Source: Oscillospiraceae bacterium
GTDB taxonomy: Bacteria > Bacillota > Clostridia > Oscillospirales > SIG627
Direction of reading: 5' to 3'
DNA length: 52,993 nucleotides
Assembly: GCA_015063605.1 (NCBI GenBank)
Contig: SVTV01000021.1
Span: 1 to 52,993, forward strand
The notes under the pieces are model-generated. The model was not told the origin of the DNA. It was given only the letters and a program-made list of their open reading frames with translations, and did no database searches. The position numbers and the translations under genes were made by a program. This document shows positions 35,324 to 43,444 of this stretch, in pieces. Within the stretch, counting starts at the first letter, position 1, and each line of letters starts with the position of its first letter.

Positions 35324-36427
35324 TCACAGCAACGCCGTATATACCTCTTTTCCCCCGTTCACAAACACCTCAACAATGTAACCGTCACGGAGTATCTTAA
35401 TATCGGTGTTGCCGCCCTCATATACCACAGGCTCTCTTCCCGTCCGCTCTATGATAAATCCATTTTCGGTACGATTCACCGACGGATCCTCATCCTTCAG
35501 CAAATGCTGCAATTCCTCTACGGGATAAGCCCTGACGGTTCCGTTCTCAAGCTTTATCTCACGGGGAACGGACATGCATCCTATATCCGAGGAGGCATAT
35601 CCCGAATACGCCCATCCGGGAACCCATGATATGAGTATGCTTCTGCCGAGATGATCCGTGAAGACCTGCCCCGCATACTGATCGGGGCCCTTATCCACCT
35701 CGGCGGAGTATTCGGGCACAAATATATTATCCTTGAATGTACCCATCATTACGGAAAAATAGTGGCGCTTGTCAAGAGGACATACCGATGCGGTAAGCAG
35801 AAATTTATCCTTTGCCGCCATGAACGAGGGACATTCCGTATAACGGCATCCCGCCCATTCGCTCATTATACCGATATAGCTCCAATTGAATAGATCTTCG
35901 CTTCCGTAAAGGAGCAGTCTTCCCGTTTTCGTTTCGGGATTGCCCGTCGCCATAACGCAGTAGTATTTTCCGTCGATACAGCAAACTGCGGGATCACGGA
36001 AATCGGGGCCTCCGTCGGCGGGATAATGATCTATCACGGGATTGTTTTCATACTTTTCAAAGGTAATTCCGTCCTTTGAAAAAGCCGTGCTCACCGTTTG
36101 TATTCTTTCATCGCTTCCCTCGGGAGTATGTATCGAAGCGTAGAAAAGGAAAAGAGTATCATCCTTCACTATTGCGGTTCCCGACCAACATCCGTTATTG
36201 TCATACTCCTTATCGGGGTAAAGCGCCACGGGAAGCTCCTCCCAATTCAGAAAATCCTTCGTTCTCGCATGTCCCCAATGCATGGGCTGCTTCCACGGCA
36301 CCTCAAACATTGGCGCATGCTGATAAAACACATGGTAATATCCTTTAAAATATACAAGTCCGTTGGGATCGTTAACCCATCCCTTTTTCGGTCTGTAATG
36401 ATATTTCAGCCTCTGCGAATAGTCCAT
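35324..36427 (-). CDS. GH32 beta-fructosidase, reduced C-terminal domain
   Basis: A 367-residue protein. The five-bladed propeller has WVNDPNG (nucleophile Asp20), FRDPA (Asp145) and YTECPS (acid Glu198), the complete GH32 triad. The usual C-terminal beta-sandwich of about 150 residues is cut to roughly 45, though the DGYIVEVFVNGGKEVYT strand, equivalent to the family's DRSSVEVF segment, remains. It hydrolyses sucrose, sucrose-6-phosphate, levan or inulin oligomers; no signal peptide. GAGAGGGG precedes the start. Lies between a HAD phosphatase and GH39. Confidence 0.92.
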   Translation of the reverse strand: MDYSQRLKYHYRPKKGWVNDPNGLVYFKGYYHVFYQHAPMFEVPWKQPMHWGHARTKDFLNWEELPVALYPDKEYDNNGCWSGTAIVKDDTLFLFYASIHTPEGSDERIQTVSTAFSKDGITFEKYENNPVIDHYPADGGPDFRDPAVCCIDGKYYCVMATGNPETKTGRLLLYGSEDLFNWSYIGIMSEWAGCRYTECPSFMAAKDKFLLTASVCPLDKRHYFSVMMGTFKDNIFVPEYSAEVDKGPDQYAGQVFTDHLGRSILISWVPGWAYSGYASSDIGCMSVPREIKLENGTVRAYPVEELQHLLKDEDPSVNRTENGFIIERTGREPVVYEGGNTDIKILRDGYIVEVFVNGGKEVYTALL

Positions 36428-36464
36428 TTTACCCCTCTCTGATTTTATTCTTTTATAAGCTTCA

Positions 36465-37124
36465 TCAGCTTATAAGCTTCATCAGCGTTTCATCCGCATC
36501 AATATATACCGTTGCCGTCTCTTTAATTATATCCTGTCCGAAATTGAACTTATCATATATTCCCACCGTGGGAAAGCCCGCCTTCGCCGCAGTCTGCACG
36601 GCAACGAGAGAATCCTCGAATACCCATGTATCGGAGATCTCCTCTCCCAGATATTCCGCCGCCATTAAGAATACATCGGGAAAATCCTTGCCCCTTCCTA
36701 TCTCTCCGCAGGAAAAGACCTTGGAAAAGTATTTTTCAAGACCGCAATGCTCCATTGCCATTTTTATAAGATCTGTTGCGGTTGCGGAAGCAATGCACAT
36801 TTTTACGCCGGTTTCTTTGCAATGCTCTAAAAATTCATATGCACCCTTCTTAAGCGTAACATCGTTTCTGTAAAAATCGGAGATCAGCTCATTTGCAAAT
36901 TCCAGCAATTCGCTTCCGCTCTTTCCGAATCCGTAATTTATATGTATCAGCTCCATGGCATCCTTCAACGTAAGGGTACGCACCCTTTTGTCATCCTCCG
37001 TTGATGGCATGAAGTCCGGTTTCCCGCTAAACTTTTTACCGATTCTCGCCCAAAGCACATTCCATACACCGAGGGAATCCACCAATGTACCGTCCATGTC
37101 AAAGATCGCCGCTTTAATTTTCAC
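36465..37124 (-). CDS. HAD-superfamily phosphatase
   Basis: A 219-residue beta-phosphoglucomutase/phosphatase-type HAD protein starting at GTG 37124 (AAAGGCGG six bases upstream; the frame upstream overlaps the SEC-C gene). Motif I is FDMDGTLVDS, motif II SATATDLI, motif III/IV GRGKDFPDVF and VFEDSLVAV. It probably acts on a sugar phosphate. Its last codons are changed by a 17-base tandem duplication (about 36453-36486): without it the end would read LMKLIKE rather than LMKLIS. Lies between the SEC-C and GH32 genes. Confidence 0.9.
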   Translation of the reverse strand: MKIKAAIFDMDGTLVDSLGVWNVLWARIGKKFSGKPDFMPSTEDDKRVRTLTLKDAMELIHINYGFGKSGSELLEFANELISDFYRNDVTLKKGAYEFLEHCKETGVKMCIASATATDLIKMAMEHCGLEKYFSKVFSCGEIGRGKDFPDVFLMAAEYLGEEISDTWVFEDSLVAVQTAAKAGFPTVGIYDKFNFGQDIIKETATVYIDADETLMKLIS

Positions 37125-37152
37125 AATATTCCGCCTTTCGATATACCGATTT

Positions 37153-38109
37153 TTATTTTCCGCAGCACTTTTTGTATTTCTTACCGCTTCCGCAAGGACA
37201 CGGATCATTGCGTCCTATCTTTTTTCCCGCTGTAAAAGTCCTTGAGTACGATGAATCCAAGCCCGAATTCCAACCGTCAAGAAGCTCCGCAAAATTACTC
37301 TCGTCAGTACCTTGTATAAACTCTCTCGAATAATCTTCAGTGTTGAACGCCGATCTCATATCCGAATCAAAAATCACGGAATCAAAAGTTTTTGAGTTTC
37401 TGTAAAGCATTGATAATTCGTTTGGAGTAAATCCGCGATTAGACGGCAGACGTGTATTGTTATTCGCTTCAAAAAGCAGCTCTATAAACTCTTCTGCCTG
37501 TTCTTCTGACATCCTAATCCCCATCTGTCCGAAAAGATTGAAGATAGAGTCCATGTAATCGGAACCGACTCGAATTAAGGATATACAGTCGCATGCACTC
37601 TCATCGGCTCTTTCATTATCAAATTTAAGCCTATTTTTGAAAAAGCTTTTCAATTCCTTAAAACACTTGTTTTTTTCAATGTATAAGTCATCGCTGTATT
37701 TCAGAAGCTCATCCTTCGGAGGTACATATAACGGCTTTCCACGTTGATTTTCCTCTGTTTCATAATAACATTCAAAGTTGTACATGACAAGGCTTTCATG
37801 AACGATCTCACGGTCAATAGGCTCGCTTTTCGGCTCTTTTATATATTGCTCTTCTTTACCTAAAATATAATAATAATGATGCTCATGACGTGCAATTTCA
37901 GAAAAAGCGATAAACTCTTCCTTCGTCACCAAGCCTTTATCATATTTGTTTATTATCGTATACGCATCTCTCAACGGCATAAGCTCGTAAAAATTTGCAA
38001 ATGCTTCAAAATAATCATACAACAATCCGACAGTCTCTTCGGGAAGTTCCAATTTACTCCGCATTCTTTTTATCGTACTTTCGGCATATATTCTCGGTAA
38101 TCTGCTCAT
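37153..38109 (-). CDS. SEC-C motif protein
   Basis: A 318-residue soluble protein. The C-terminal [20 protein letters not shown] is the SecA-type zinc-binding SEC-C motif (Cys-x-Cys-x8-Cys-Cys). The helical remainder is not recognised; its [15 protein letters not shown] and [20 protein letters not shown] segments resemble Clostridia SEC-C proteins of unknown role. The start follows AGAGGAAAAAAC. It is 53 bases downstream of the AAA ATPase/nuclease gene, so possibly co-transcribed with it. Confidence 0.85.
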   Translation of the reverse strand: MSRLPRIYAESTIKRMRSKLELPEETVGLLYDYFEAFANFYELMPLRDAYTIINKYDKGLVTKEEFIAFSEIARHEHHYYYILGKEEQYIKEPKSEPIDREIVHESLVMYNFECYYETEENQRGKPLYVPPKDELLKYSDDLYIEKNKCFKELKSFFKNRLKFDNERADESACDCISLIRVGSDYMDSIFNLFGQMGIRMSEEQAEEFIELLFEANNNTRLPSNRGFTPNELSMLYRNSKTFDSVIFDSDMRSAFNTEDYSREFIQGTDESNFAELLDGWNSGLDSSYSRTFTAGKKIGRNDPCPCGSGKKYKKCCGK

Positions 38110-38162
38110 TGTTTTTTCCTCTGCTGTTTTTGATATACAAACGATCACTTACATTCCGACCG

Positions 38163-40013
38163 TTATTCACTTATCACAACTTTTTTACCGCTGAATGCAA
38201 CGCCGTATTTGAATATATTCGTTACACCCTTGGCTGTCAATTCGGTCTCGTATTTTTTGTCTTCGATCTGCTCAAGTGCTTTTTCGGAAAGCTCCTTCAA
38301 TTCATCCTCGGAGCTTTGCTTGGATGCCTTGAGCTCTATAAGAAATCCCGGCATATTCTTATCCTTCGGACAAAGGCAGATATCATACCGTCCTTCACCC
38401 GATTCACGGTTTGATGTGACGTAGTATCGGTTATCCAATGCGGCACAAAGTCCCAGAACAAGTCCGTGATAGAAATTTTCACCGACGGCGTCATAATTAC
38501 TTGCAGACTGCATCAAGAGCAAGCCGAGATATTTCTGAAGCTCAGCGGCATTGCCCGAATAGATCGCCCTTTGGATAAAGACCGCAGTTGAATTCGGAAC
38601 GATCGGTTCAAGCTTTTGGAGAATGTCTTTATTATATACAAATGATATCTCCTTATTCGGCAAGGTCACTTCACACATATGATCGCCGCTGAATGTGATA
38701 TCGGATCTGATCATCTTCAAATAACCCGTTACAAGCAGGAAGCTGTATACAGAGGAAGGATCGCTCTTTATCTGAGGATAGATCACTCCCGTATCAATAT
38801 AGGTAAGGAAGGACCCTCCCTGCATAAGAGCATTGAGCTTTTCGTAGACCGTTTCATCTGCTTCGGCAAGTATCTCGCCGATAATATCATTACTGCCCGT
38901 TGACTGCCAATAAGCCATGGGCTTACAATTATTGCGAAAATAGTTCAAGACCGACCACGGATTGAATATCTCGGTATTTCCGAATTTATAACCGTCATAC
39001 CATTCGCATATCTCACCATATTTATCCTCTGCATTGTAGTACAGCGTCATCTCTTTTATCTCTTCCGAGGTAAATCCGAAGTGTTCACTGTACTTTGTAT
39101 CGAGAACGGAATTTGCCGCAAGATTATTGAGCCCGCTGAAAATGCTCTCCTTAGCCACTCGGAGAATACCTGTCAGAAATCCGAAGGTAAGATGTCTGTT
39201 ATCCTTCAAGCCTCCCGAAAACAGGTTGCGCATAAAACCAACGACCTCATCGTAAAAGCCCTTCAGATGTCCCTGCTGAATTGGCGTATCATACTCATCG
39301 ATAATTATAACCGGTGCTGTGCCATGGTGTGCGTGAAGCATGAGAGACAGCGTTGCCAATGCGGAGGAAAGCTCAACAAGATTAGCTTTTCCCGACAGAA
39401 GCTTTTCAAAATATGCTTTTTCGTAGGTATTGCACCTTTCACTCGTTCTCAATTCAATATGGCGCGATGCTTCCTTTGCAAATATATCACAGATCGAATC
39501 AAATGTTTCTTCCCAAGTGTTGAATTTCACATCCTTGAAGCTCAAAAAGATAACGGGATATTTTCCCTGATGATCACGGTATTTTTTTCCGCACGCCCAT
39601 ATCTTTTTATTCTTAAAGTATCCGGAGGTATCCTCATCCGTTTTTTCAAAGAATGTGCGGAGCATATCCATATTCAAGGTCTTACCGAAACGGCGGGGAC
39701 GTGTAAAGAGCGACACCATGGGACGGTCATCAAGGAATTCCTTGATCATCATCGTCTTGTCAACGTAATAATATTCCGTTGATGCCAAACGGTAATCGGA
39801 GATCCCGATGGGAAGAGGAAGACCGGGACGACGGATTTCGGATACGGGCTTGATCCTGCCGTCGGCAGGCTTCGGCGCGTCCATCGGTATCGCCCAGCTC
39901 CTGCCTTCTTTTACCGCTCCTTTTATTTTTCCTTCACCGCAAAGCTTACTTACCTGTCTGCCGCTTATCCCCCAAAGGATAGCAGCCTCTTTTGTGCTCA
40001 TCTTTTTTCGCAT
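38163..40013 (-). CDS. HTH-AAA ATPase-PD-(D/E)XK nuclease fusion
   Basis: A 616-residue protein. Residues 1-50 form an excisionase/MerR-like helix-turn-helix (STKEAAILWGISGRQVSKLC, then GRSWAIPMDAPKP). About 60-390 form the predicted AAA-ATPase (PF09820 type) with Walker A FTRPRRFGKT and Walker B IIIDEYDTPIQ. The C-terminus is the PD-(D/E)XK domain (DUF1703), with RYDICLCP and FLIELKAS supplying Asp and Glu-x-Lys. Most relatives lack the DNA-binding domain. The start at 40013 follows GAGG; GTG 40034 and the 40046 start are less supported. Three 11-base repeats at its promoter may be the site of its own helix-turn-helix. Confidence 0.85.
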   Translation of the reverse strand: MRKKMSTKEAAILWGISGRQVSKLCGEGKIKGAVKEGRSWAIPMDAPKPADGRIKPVSEIRRPGLPLPIGISDYRLASTEYYYVDKTMMIKEFLDDRPMVSLFTRPRRFGKTLNMDMLRTFFEKTDEDTSGYFKNKKIWACGKKYRDHQGKYPVIFLSFKDVKFNTWEETFDSICDIFAKEASRHIELRTSERCNTYEKAYFEKLLSGKANLVELSSALATLSLMLHAHHGTAPVIIIDEYDTPIQQGHLKGFYDEVVGFMRNLFSGGLKDNRHLTFGFLTGILRVAKESIFSGLNNLAANSVLDTKYSEHFGFTSEEIKEMTLYYNAEDKYGEICEWYDGYKFGNTEIFNPWSVLNYFRNNCKPMAYWQSTGSNDIIGEILAEADETVYEKLNALMQGGSFLTYIDTGVIYPQIKSDPSSVYSFLLVTGYLKMIRSDITFSGDHMCEVTLPNKEISFVYNKDILQKLEPIVPNSTAVFIQRAIYSGNAAELQKYLGLLLMQSASNYDAVGENFYHGLVLGLCAALDNRYYVTSNRESGEGRYDICLCPKDKNMPGFLIELKASKQSSEDELKELSEKALEQIEDKKYETELTAKGVTNIFKYGVAFSGKKVVISE

Positions 40014-40083
40014 AAGTATGACCTCGGTGCCGTCCCGCACCGACAAGACAGCTCCTTACCTCCGAATATATTTTCACACAGAC

Positions 40084-40143
40084 AGTATAACACATTATCG
40101 GAACTATGTCAAGAACAATATTCGGAACTATATTCGGAACTAT
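40084..40143 (-). promoter_or_regulatory. Promoter with three direct repeats (ATAGTTCCGA)
   Basis: Minus-strand TTGACA (40107-40112), 17-base spacer, TATACT (40084-40089). Direct repeats ATAGTTCCGAA lie at 40133-40143 and 40121-40131, with a third, ATAGTTCCGAT, at 40097-40107 inside the spacer. Their starts are 12 and 24 bases apart. Confidence 0.85.
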
Positions 40144-40170
40144 GCAATTATTTTTTTCATCGAAGTTCCG

Positions 40171-40205
40171 AAAAAGCCCGACAGACAATGCGGTCTATCG
40201 GGCTT
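40171..40205 (-). terminator. Terminator of the class II aldolase gene
   Basis: Stem AAGCCCGATAG/CTGTCGGGCTT (40174-40184 and 40195-40205) followed by TTTTTC on the minus strand. Confidence 0.85.
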
Positions 40206-40249
40206 GTGATCTTTACGTTCGGAAAGCTCACACCGTTCGTTTATATTTT

Positions 40250-41542
40250 TCAGTCAACAAGGTTGAAGGCTTCCTTGATATCATCGACTTCCTTTTCGGA
40301 AATGTGGACTATATTGCCGATACTCCTCGCATTGATAATGGAGTGCGCTGTAGATTCCATGACCTCCATACGGTCGAAAGCCTGCAGGAGAGATGATCCC
40401 GTAACGATAACGCAGTCATTCTTGAAAATGAGAGCGGGACTGCTTGCGGAAAACTCTTTGGCGATACTTTTCGGATCTGTGTAAATGTTTTCAAACGGGA
40501 GCTTCTTTATATCGCGAAGCAAAATATAGCTTTCGGGAATGGTTCTCGGATCGAATTCCGCATCCGTTACGGCAAATGCCATTGCGTGCGGAGGATGTGC
40601 AAGAAGGATCGCATTGATATCGGGATTCTCTTCATAAATTGCGGCATGCGCCTTTACGGCACGTGAGGGAGTCTTGCCCTGCTCCTTCATGTCGGATTTG
40701 ATCCTTACCAGATCCTCCTCACAAAGATACGCTCTGTCCTTGCCGAAGGGAGTGATTATGAAGCTTCCGTCGGACAGCTTTACGGAATACGTTCCGTGAG
40801 TCGCCGTAAACAGACCCTGACGGTAGCTTCTGTGGATAAGCTTTATCATTTCCCGTCTCGCCTCAAGCTCCTCCGAGGAACGTGTGTGGGGAATAAAATC
40901 ATCCAATTTAAGATGATGTCTCGTTTGTGTGACATTGAACGCTTCCGGAGAAAGCGTATTGATCTTTCCTGTCTTATTTGCAAGTATCTCAAGATTTGCG
41001 GTATAATCGAGAGTTTCAAACATCATAAATGCCGTGAACATATTGTTGGCACCGATGCAGATTCCGTGGTTTTCGAGAAGGACAACATCAATGCCCTTCG
41101 CAAATTCCTTTCCGATATTTTCGCCAAGCTCCGAGCTTCCGGGAACCGCATATTTTGCAATCGAGATATTTGCACATGTCTTTCTTACGGAATGGATAAG
41201 ATCGAGATCGGGTATTTTCCTTGCGATGGAAAAAGCAACGAGCGCCGGGGGATGTGCATGAAGCACAGCCTTGATATCGGGGCGCATATCATATACCGAT
41301 CTGTGGAAGGGAAATTCGCTTGATGGCTTGTGATTTCCGACGCAGGTACCGTCAGCCTTGACACAAACAATATCATTTCTCGTAAGCGTACCCTTATCTA
41401 CGCCTGCGGGAGTTATCCATATATTCCCGTCATCATCCATTATTGAAAGGTTACCGCCCGAGGTGGTGGTAAGCCCTTTGTCATATATTCTCTGCATAAA
41501 CATGACCAACTGATCCGCAGGGTGCATGTATTCTATTTTCAT
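40250..41542 (-). CDS. Tandem class II aldolase/adducin-family protein
   Basis: A 430-residue fusion of two AraD/FucA-type domains. Domain 1 (1-215) has the complete zinc site: Glu76 in SSEFPFH, His95 and His97 in LHAHPP, His159 in ENHG. Domain 2 (225-430) aligns in order but has RAVKAHA in place of SSEFPFH, LAHPP (first His lost) and KNDC in place of ENHG, so it is probably structural. The family catalyses aldol cleavage, epimerisation or decarboxylation of sugar phosphates. Own exact-consensus promoter and terminator; AAGGAG at the start. It is separated only by the antiporter gene from the isomerase cluster. Confidence 0.87.
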   Translation of the reverse strand: MKIEYMHPADQLVMFMQRIYDKGLTTTSGGNLSIMDDDGNIWITPAGVDKGTLTRNDIVCVKADGTCVGNHKPSSEFPFHRSVYDMRPDIKAVLHAHPPALVAFSIARKIPDLDLIHSVRKTCANISIAKYAVPGSSELGENIGKEFAKGIDVVLLENHGICIGANNMFTAFMMFETLDYTANLEILANKTGKINTLSPEAFNVTQTRHHLKLDDFIPHTRSSEELEARREMIKLIHRSYRQGLFTATHGTYSVKLSDGSFIITPFGKDRAYLCEEDLVRIKSDMKEQGKTPSRAVKAHAAIYEENPDINAILLAHPPHAMAFAVTDAEFDPRTIPESYILLRDIKKLPFENIYTDPKSIAKEFSASSPALIFKNDCVIVTGSSLLQAFDRMEVMESTAHSIINARSIGNIVHISEKEVDDIKEAFNLVD

Positions 41543-41585
41543 GGTAAATCTCCTTGATCCTTATTCTCCCGATGGGATTGTTAAT

Positions 41586-41614
41586 ATTTTATCATGCAAA
41601 AATATAATTGTCAA
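41586..41614 (-). promoter_or_regulatory. Promoter of the class II aldolase gene
   Basis: Minus-strand TTGACA (41609-41614), 17-base spacer, TAAAAT (41586-41591), about 35 bases before the expected 5' end of the coding region. Confidence 0.85.
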
Positions 41615-41725
41615 TTATTAAAAATCCCATAGATAAAATAATTTATCCTCAAAAACAAGACACATCGACGAATCCTTTGAAAATTGTACCATGTTTTAAC
41701 ATTTTACGTGTTATGCCGTTTCATC

Positions 41726-41785
41726 TTAATCCAAAAATTCGAAGCTTTGCACATACTCTGCGCCGAGACGCTTCAGATCATCCAT
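41726..41785 (-). CDS. Small open frame behind an orphan promoter
   Basis: Nineteen codons beginning MDDLKRLGAEYV and ending FEFLD, with AAAGGAG seven bases before the ATG. A near-perfect promoter lies upstream at 41857-41885 and drives only this before the aldolase promoter. It could be a translated small peptide, a leader peptide or the 5' end of a deleted gene. No homologue recognised. Confidence 0.4.
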   Translation of the reverse strand: MDDLKRLGAEYVQSFEFLD

Positions 41786-41856
41786 ATTATTTCTCCTTTC
41801 TTACACCTTATATCGTATATATCATTTCACGCATTCTCTTATGAACTTCCACGTTA

Positions 41857-41885
41857 ATTATAGCATACATAACCACATCCGTCAA
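41857..41885 (-). promoter_or_regulatory. Orphan minus-strand promoter
   Basis: TTGACG (41880-41885), 17-base spacer, TATAAT (41857-41862). It is about 315 bases upstream of the aldolase and leads into the 19-codon frame. Confidence 0.8.
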
Positions 41886-41966
41886 TAACGAAGGAAAAAT
41901 GTCGTAATCGTTACTTTTCATACATTTTAACACATCTATATCTTCAAAATATCGTCATAATCACCA

Positions 41967-41995
41967 TTGCTTTTTTTCAAAATAAGTAGTATAAT
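41967..41995 (+). promoter_or_regulatory. Promoter of the antiporter gene
   Basis: TTGCTT (41967-41972), 17-base spacer, TATAAT (41990-41995). Transcription would begin at about 42001-42002, exactly where the first helix of the leader starts. Confidence 0.82.
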
Positions 41996-42000
41996 ATATC

Positions 42001-42112
42001 GGTTGACGAAAAGAGCCGATCATAAGCATTCTTTTGAGACATTAGGAGATATGCGCGCCTGTACGAATGATTAACTCAAGTAGTCAAGATCATTTTGAAA
42101 GAAGGCGTTATT
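42001..42112 (+). promoter_or_regulatory. Candidate riboswitch in the antiporter leader
   Basis: Nested helices: TTGAC/GTCAA (42003-42007 with 42083-42087), GAG/CTC (42013-42015 with 42075-42077), ATCAT/ATGAT (42019-42023 with 42067-42071), separated by symmetric internal loops and capped by a 43-base terminal region. AATGAT (42066-42071) can instead pair with ATCATT (42089-42094), just before the ribosome site GAAAGAAGG. Two competing helices beside a ribosome site are the form of a translational switch. Metal-ion riboswitches (Na+ and Li+ classes) are known upstream of such antiporters; I cannot assign the class. Confidence 0.55.
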
Positions 42113-43387
42113 TTGACTCAAACGGCAAGTATTTTTTTAAGCTTATCAATAGCATTGCTCTCAGGTCTTCTCTTGTCAAGGCTTGCAAAGCTCGTTAATC
42201 TCCCCGCGGTAACTGCGTATCTTGTGGCAGGCGTTCTTATCGGTCCCTTTGCACTCGGTGCGTTGGGGCTCCCCGGAATCGGCATCACCTCGGATCAGAT
42301 AGAAGGCTTCGGTATAATCTCCGACCTTGCTCTCGGCTTCATCGCATTCTCGATGGGTAATGAATTCAGATTGGCACAGCTCAAGAAGATCGGCAAGCAG
42401 GCAACTATCATCGGCATCTTTCAGGCGTTGATAACCACCGTGGTGGTGGATATAGCCTTAATAGCACTTCATTTCGCTATGCCCGAGACGCTCTCCCTTC
42501 CTGCGGCGATCGTTCTCGCATCCGTAGCGACGGCAACCGCTCCTGCGGCGACCTTGATGGTCGTTAAGCAGTACAAGGCAAAGGGTCCCGTTACCGACGT
42601 TCTCCTTCCCGTTGTTGCACTCGACGATGCGGTAGGTCTTGTTGTCTTCGCTATTTCCTTCGGTATCGCAAGATCCTTGAATTCCACAGGTGTCAGCATT
42701 CTCTCCATTATTTTCGAGCCTCTCCTTGAGATCGTTCTGTCATTGGTATTGGGCTTTGTAATGGGCTTGCTCTTCACATTTTGCGAGCAGTATTTTCATT
42801 CCCGCTCCAAGCGTATGGCTGTTACGGTCACATTCGTTATGCTGACTGTAGCCGTATCCTGCATCAGATTTGAGGTAGGCGGGATGCATATCGGATTCTC
42901 TTCTCTTCTTGCCTGCATGATGCTTGGTACCGTATTCTGCAACTTCTGCGAGGTATCCGAGGAGCTTATGGACAGAGCGGACAGATGGACTACTCCCGTG
43001 CTTATCCTCTTCTTCGTAATAAGCGGTGCAGAGCTTGAATTATCTGTGTTTGCCGATTGGGCTGTCGTTTTGGCAGGTATAGTTTACATAATCGCCCGTT
43101 CCATCGGAAAGTGCTACGGCGCAAACATCAGCGCAAGAATGACAAAATGCGATCCCAATATCATCAAATATCTCGGAATCACATTGCTTCCCCAGGCGGG
43201 CGTTGCCCTCGGCATGGCTATCAAGGCAATCGAGCTCGGTCCCGATGGTGCGATCGTACGCAACATCACATTGTTCGCAGTATTGATCTATGAGCTTGTC
43301 GGTCCTTACCTTACGAAAATGGCTCTTACAAAAGCGGGAGACATCAAAGCGGAAGGCAGAACAAGTGCCCGTCCCGAAACAAAATAA
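42113..43387 (+). CDS. CPA2-family cation:proton antiporter
   Basis: A 424-residue membrane protein with about 12 helices; LVNLPAVTAYLVAGVLIGP and the SVATATAPAATLMVV plus DDAVGLVVFAI segments carry the antiporter core. It lacks the C-terminal TrkA-N domain of KefB/KefC. It should exchange Na+ or K+ for protons. A TTG at 42095 is in frame, but AAGAAGG is placed correctly only for TTG 42113. Monocistronic with promoter, structured leader and terminator. Confidence 0.9.
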   Translation: MTQTASIFLSLSIALLSGLLLSRLAKLVNLPAVTAYLVAGVLIGPFALGALGLPGIGITSDQIEGFGIISDLALGFIAFSMGNEFRLAQLKKIGKQATIIGIFQALITTVVVDIALIALHFAMPETLSLPAAIVLASVATATAPAATLMVVKQYKAKGPVTDVLLPVVALDDAVGLVVFAISFGIARSLNSTGVSILSIIFEPLLEIVLSLVLGFVMGLLFTFCEQYFHSRSKRMAVTVTFVMLTVAVSCIRFEVGGMHIGFSSLLACMMLGTVFCNFCEVSEELMDRADRWTTPVLILFFVISGAELELSVFADWAVVLAGIVYIIARSIGKCYGANISARMTKCDPNIIKYLGITLLPQAGVALGMAIKAIELGPDGAIVRNITLFAVLIYELVGPYLTKMALTKAGDIKAEGRTSARPETK

Positions 43388-43405
43388 AATACAAGGCAAA
43401 GCTTC

Positions 43406-43444
43406 GGGCTTACCTCACATCAGTGCGGTAAGCCCTCTTTTTTT
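43406..43444 (+). terminator. Terminator of the antiporter gene
   Basis: Nine-base stem GGGCTTACC/GGTAAGCCC followed by TCTTTTTTT on the plus strand. It overlaps the stop codon of the converging isomerase gene by two bases. Confidence 0.9.

Larger units (their letters stand above)
41543..42112. other. Intergenic region between the aldolase and antiporter genes
   Basis: 570 bases holding two minus-strand promoters, a 19-codon open frame (41726-41785), the antiporter promoter and its structured leader. I see nothing further in it. Confidence 0.75.

Noticed and set aside
32114..40013. ATPases and SEC-C protein as a known named defence system
   Set aside because: No gene combination that I can match to a described system; function left open.
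41608..41844. 78-codon plus-strand frame in the aldolase/antiporter gap
   Set aside because: Overlaps two minus-strand promoters and has no ribosome site or family motif.
42051..42074. Seven-codon frame after AGGAGAT in the antiporter leader
   Set aside because: It falls within the capped region and one strand of the predicted RNA fold; leader-peptide control is possible but less well supported than a structured RNA.
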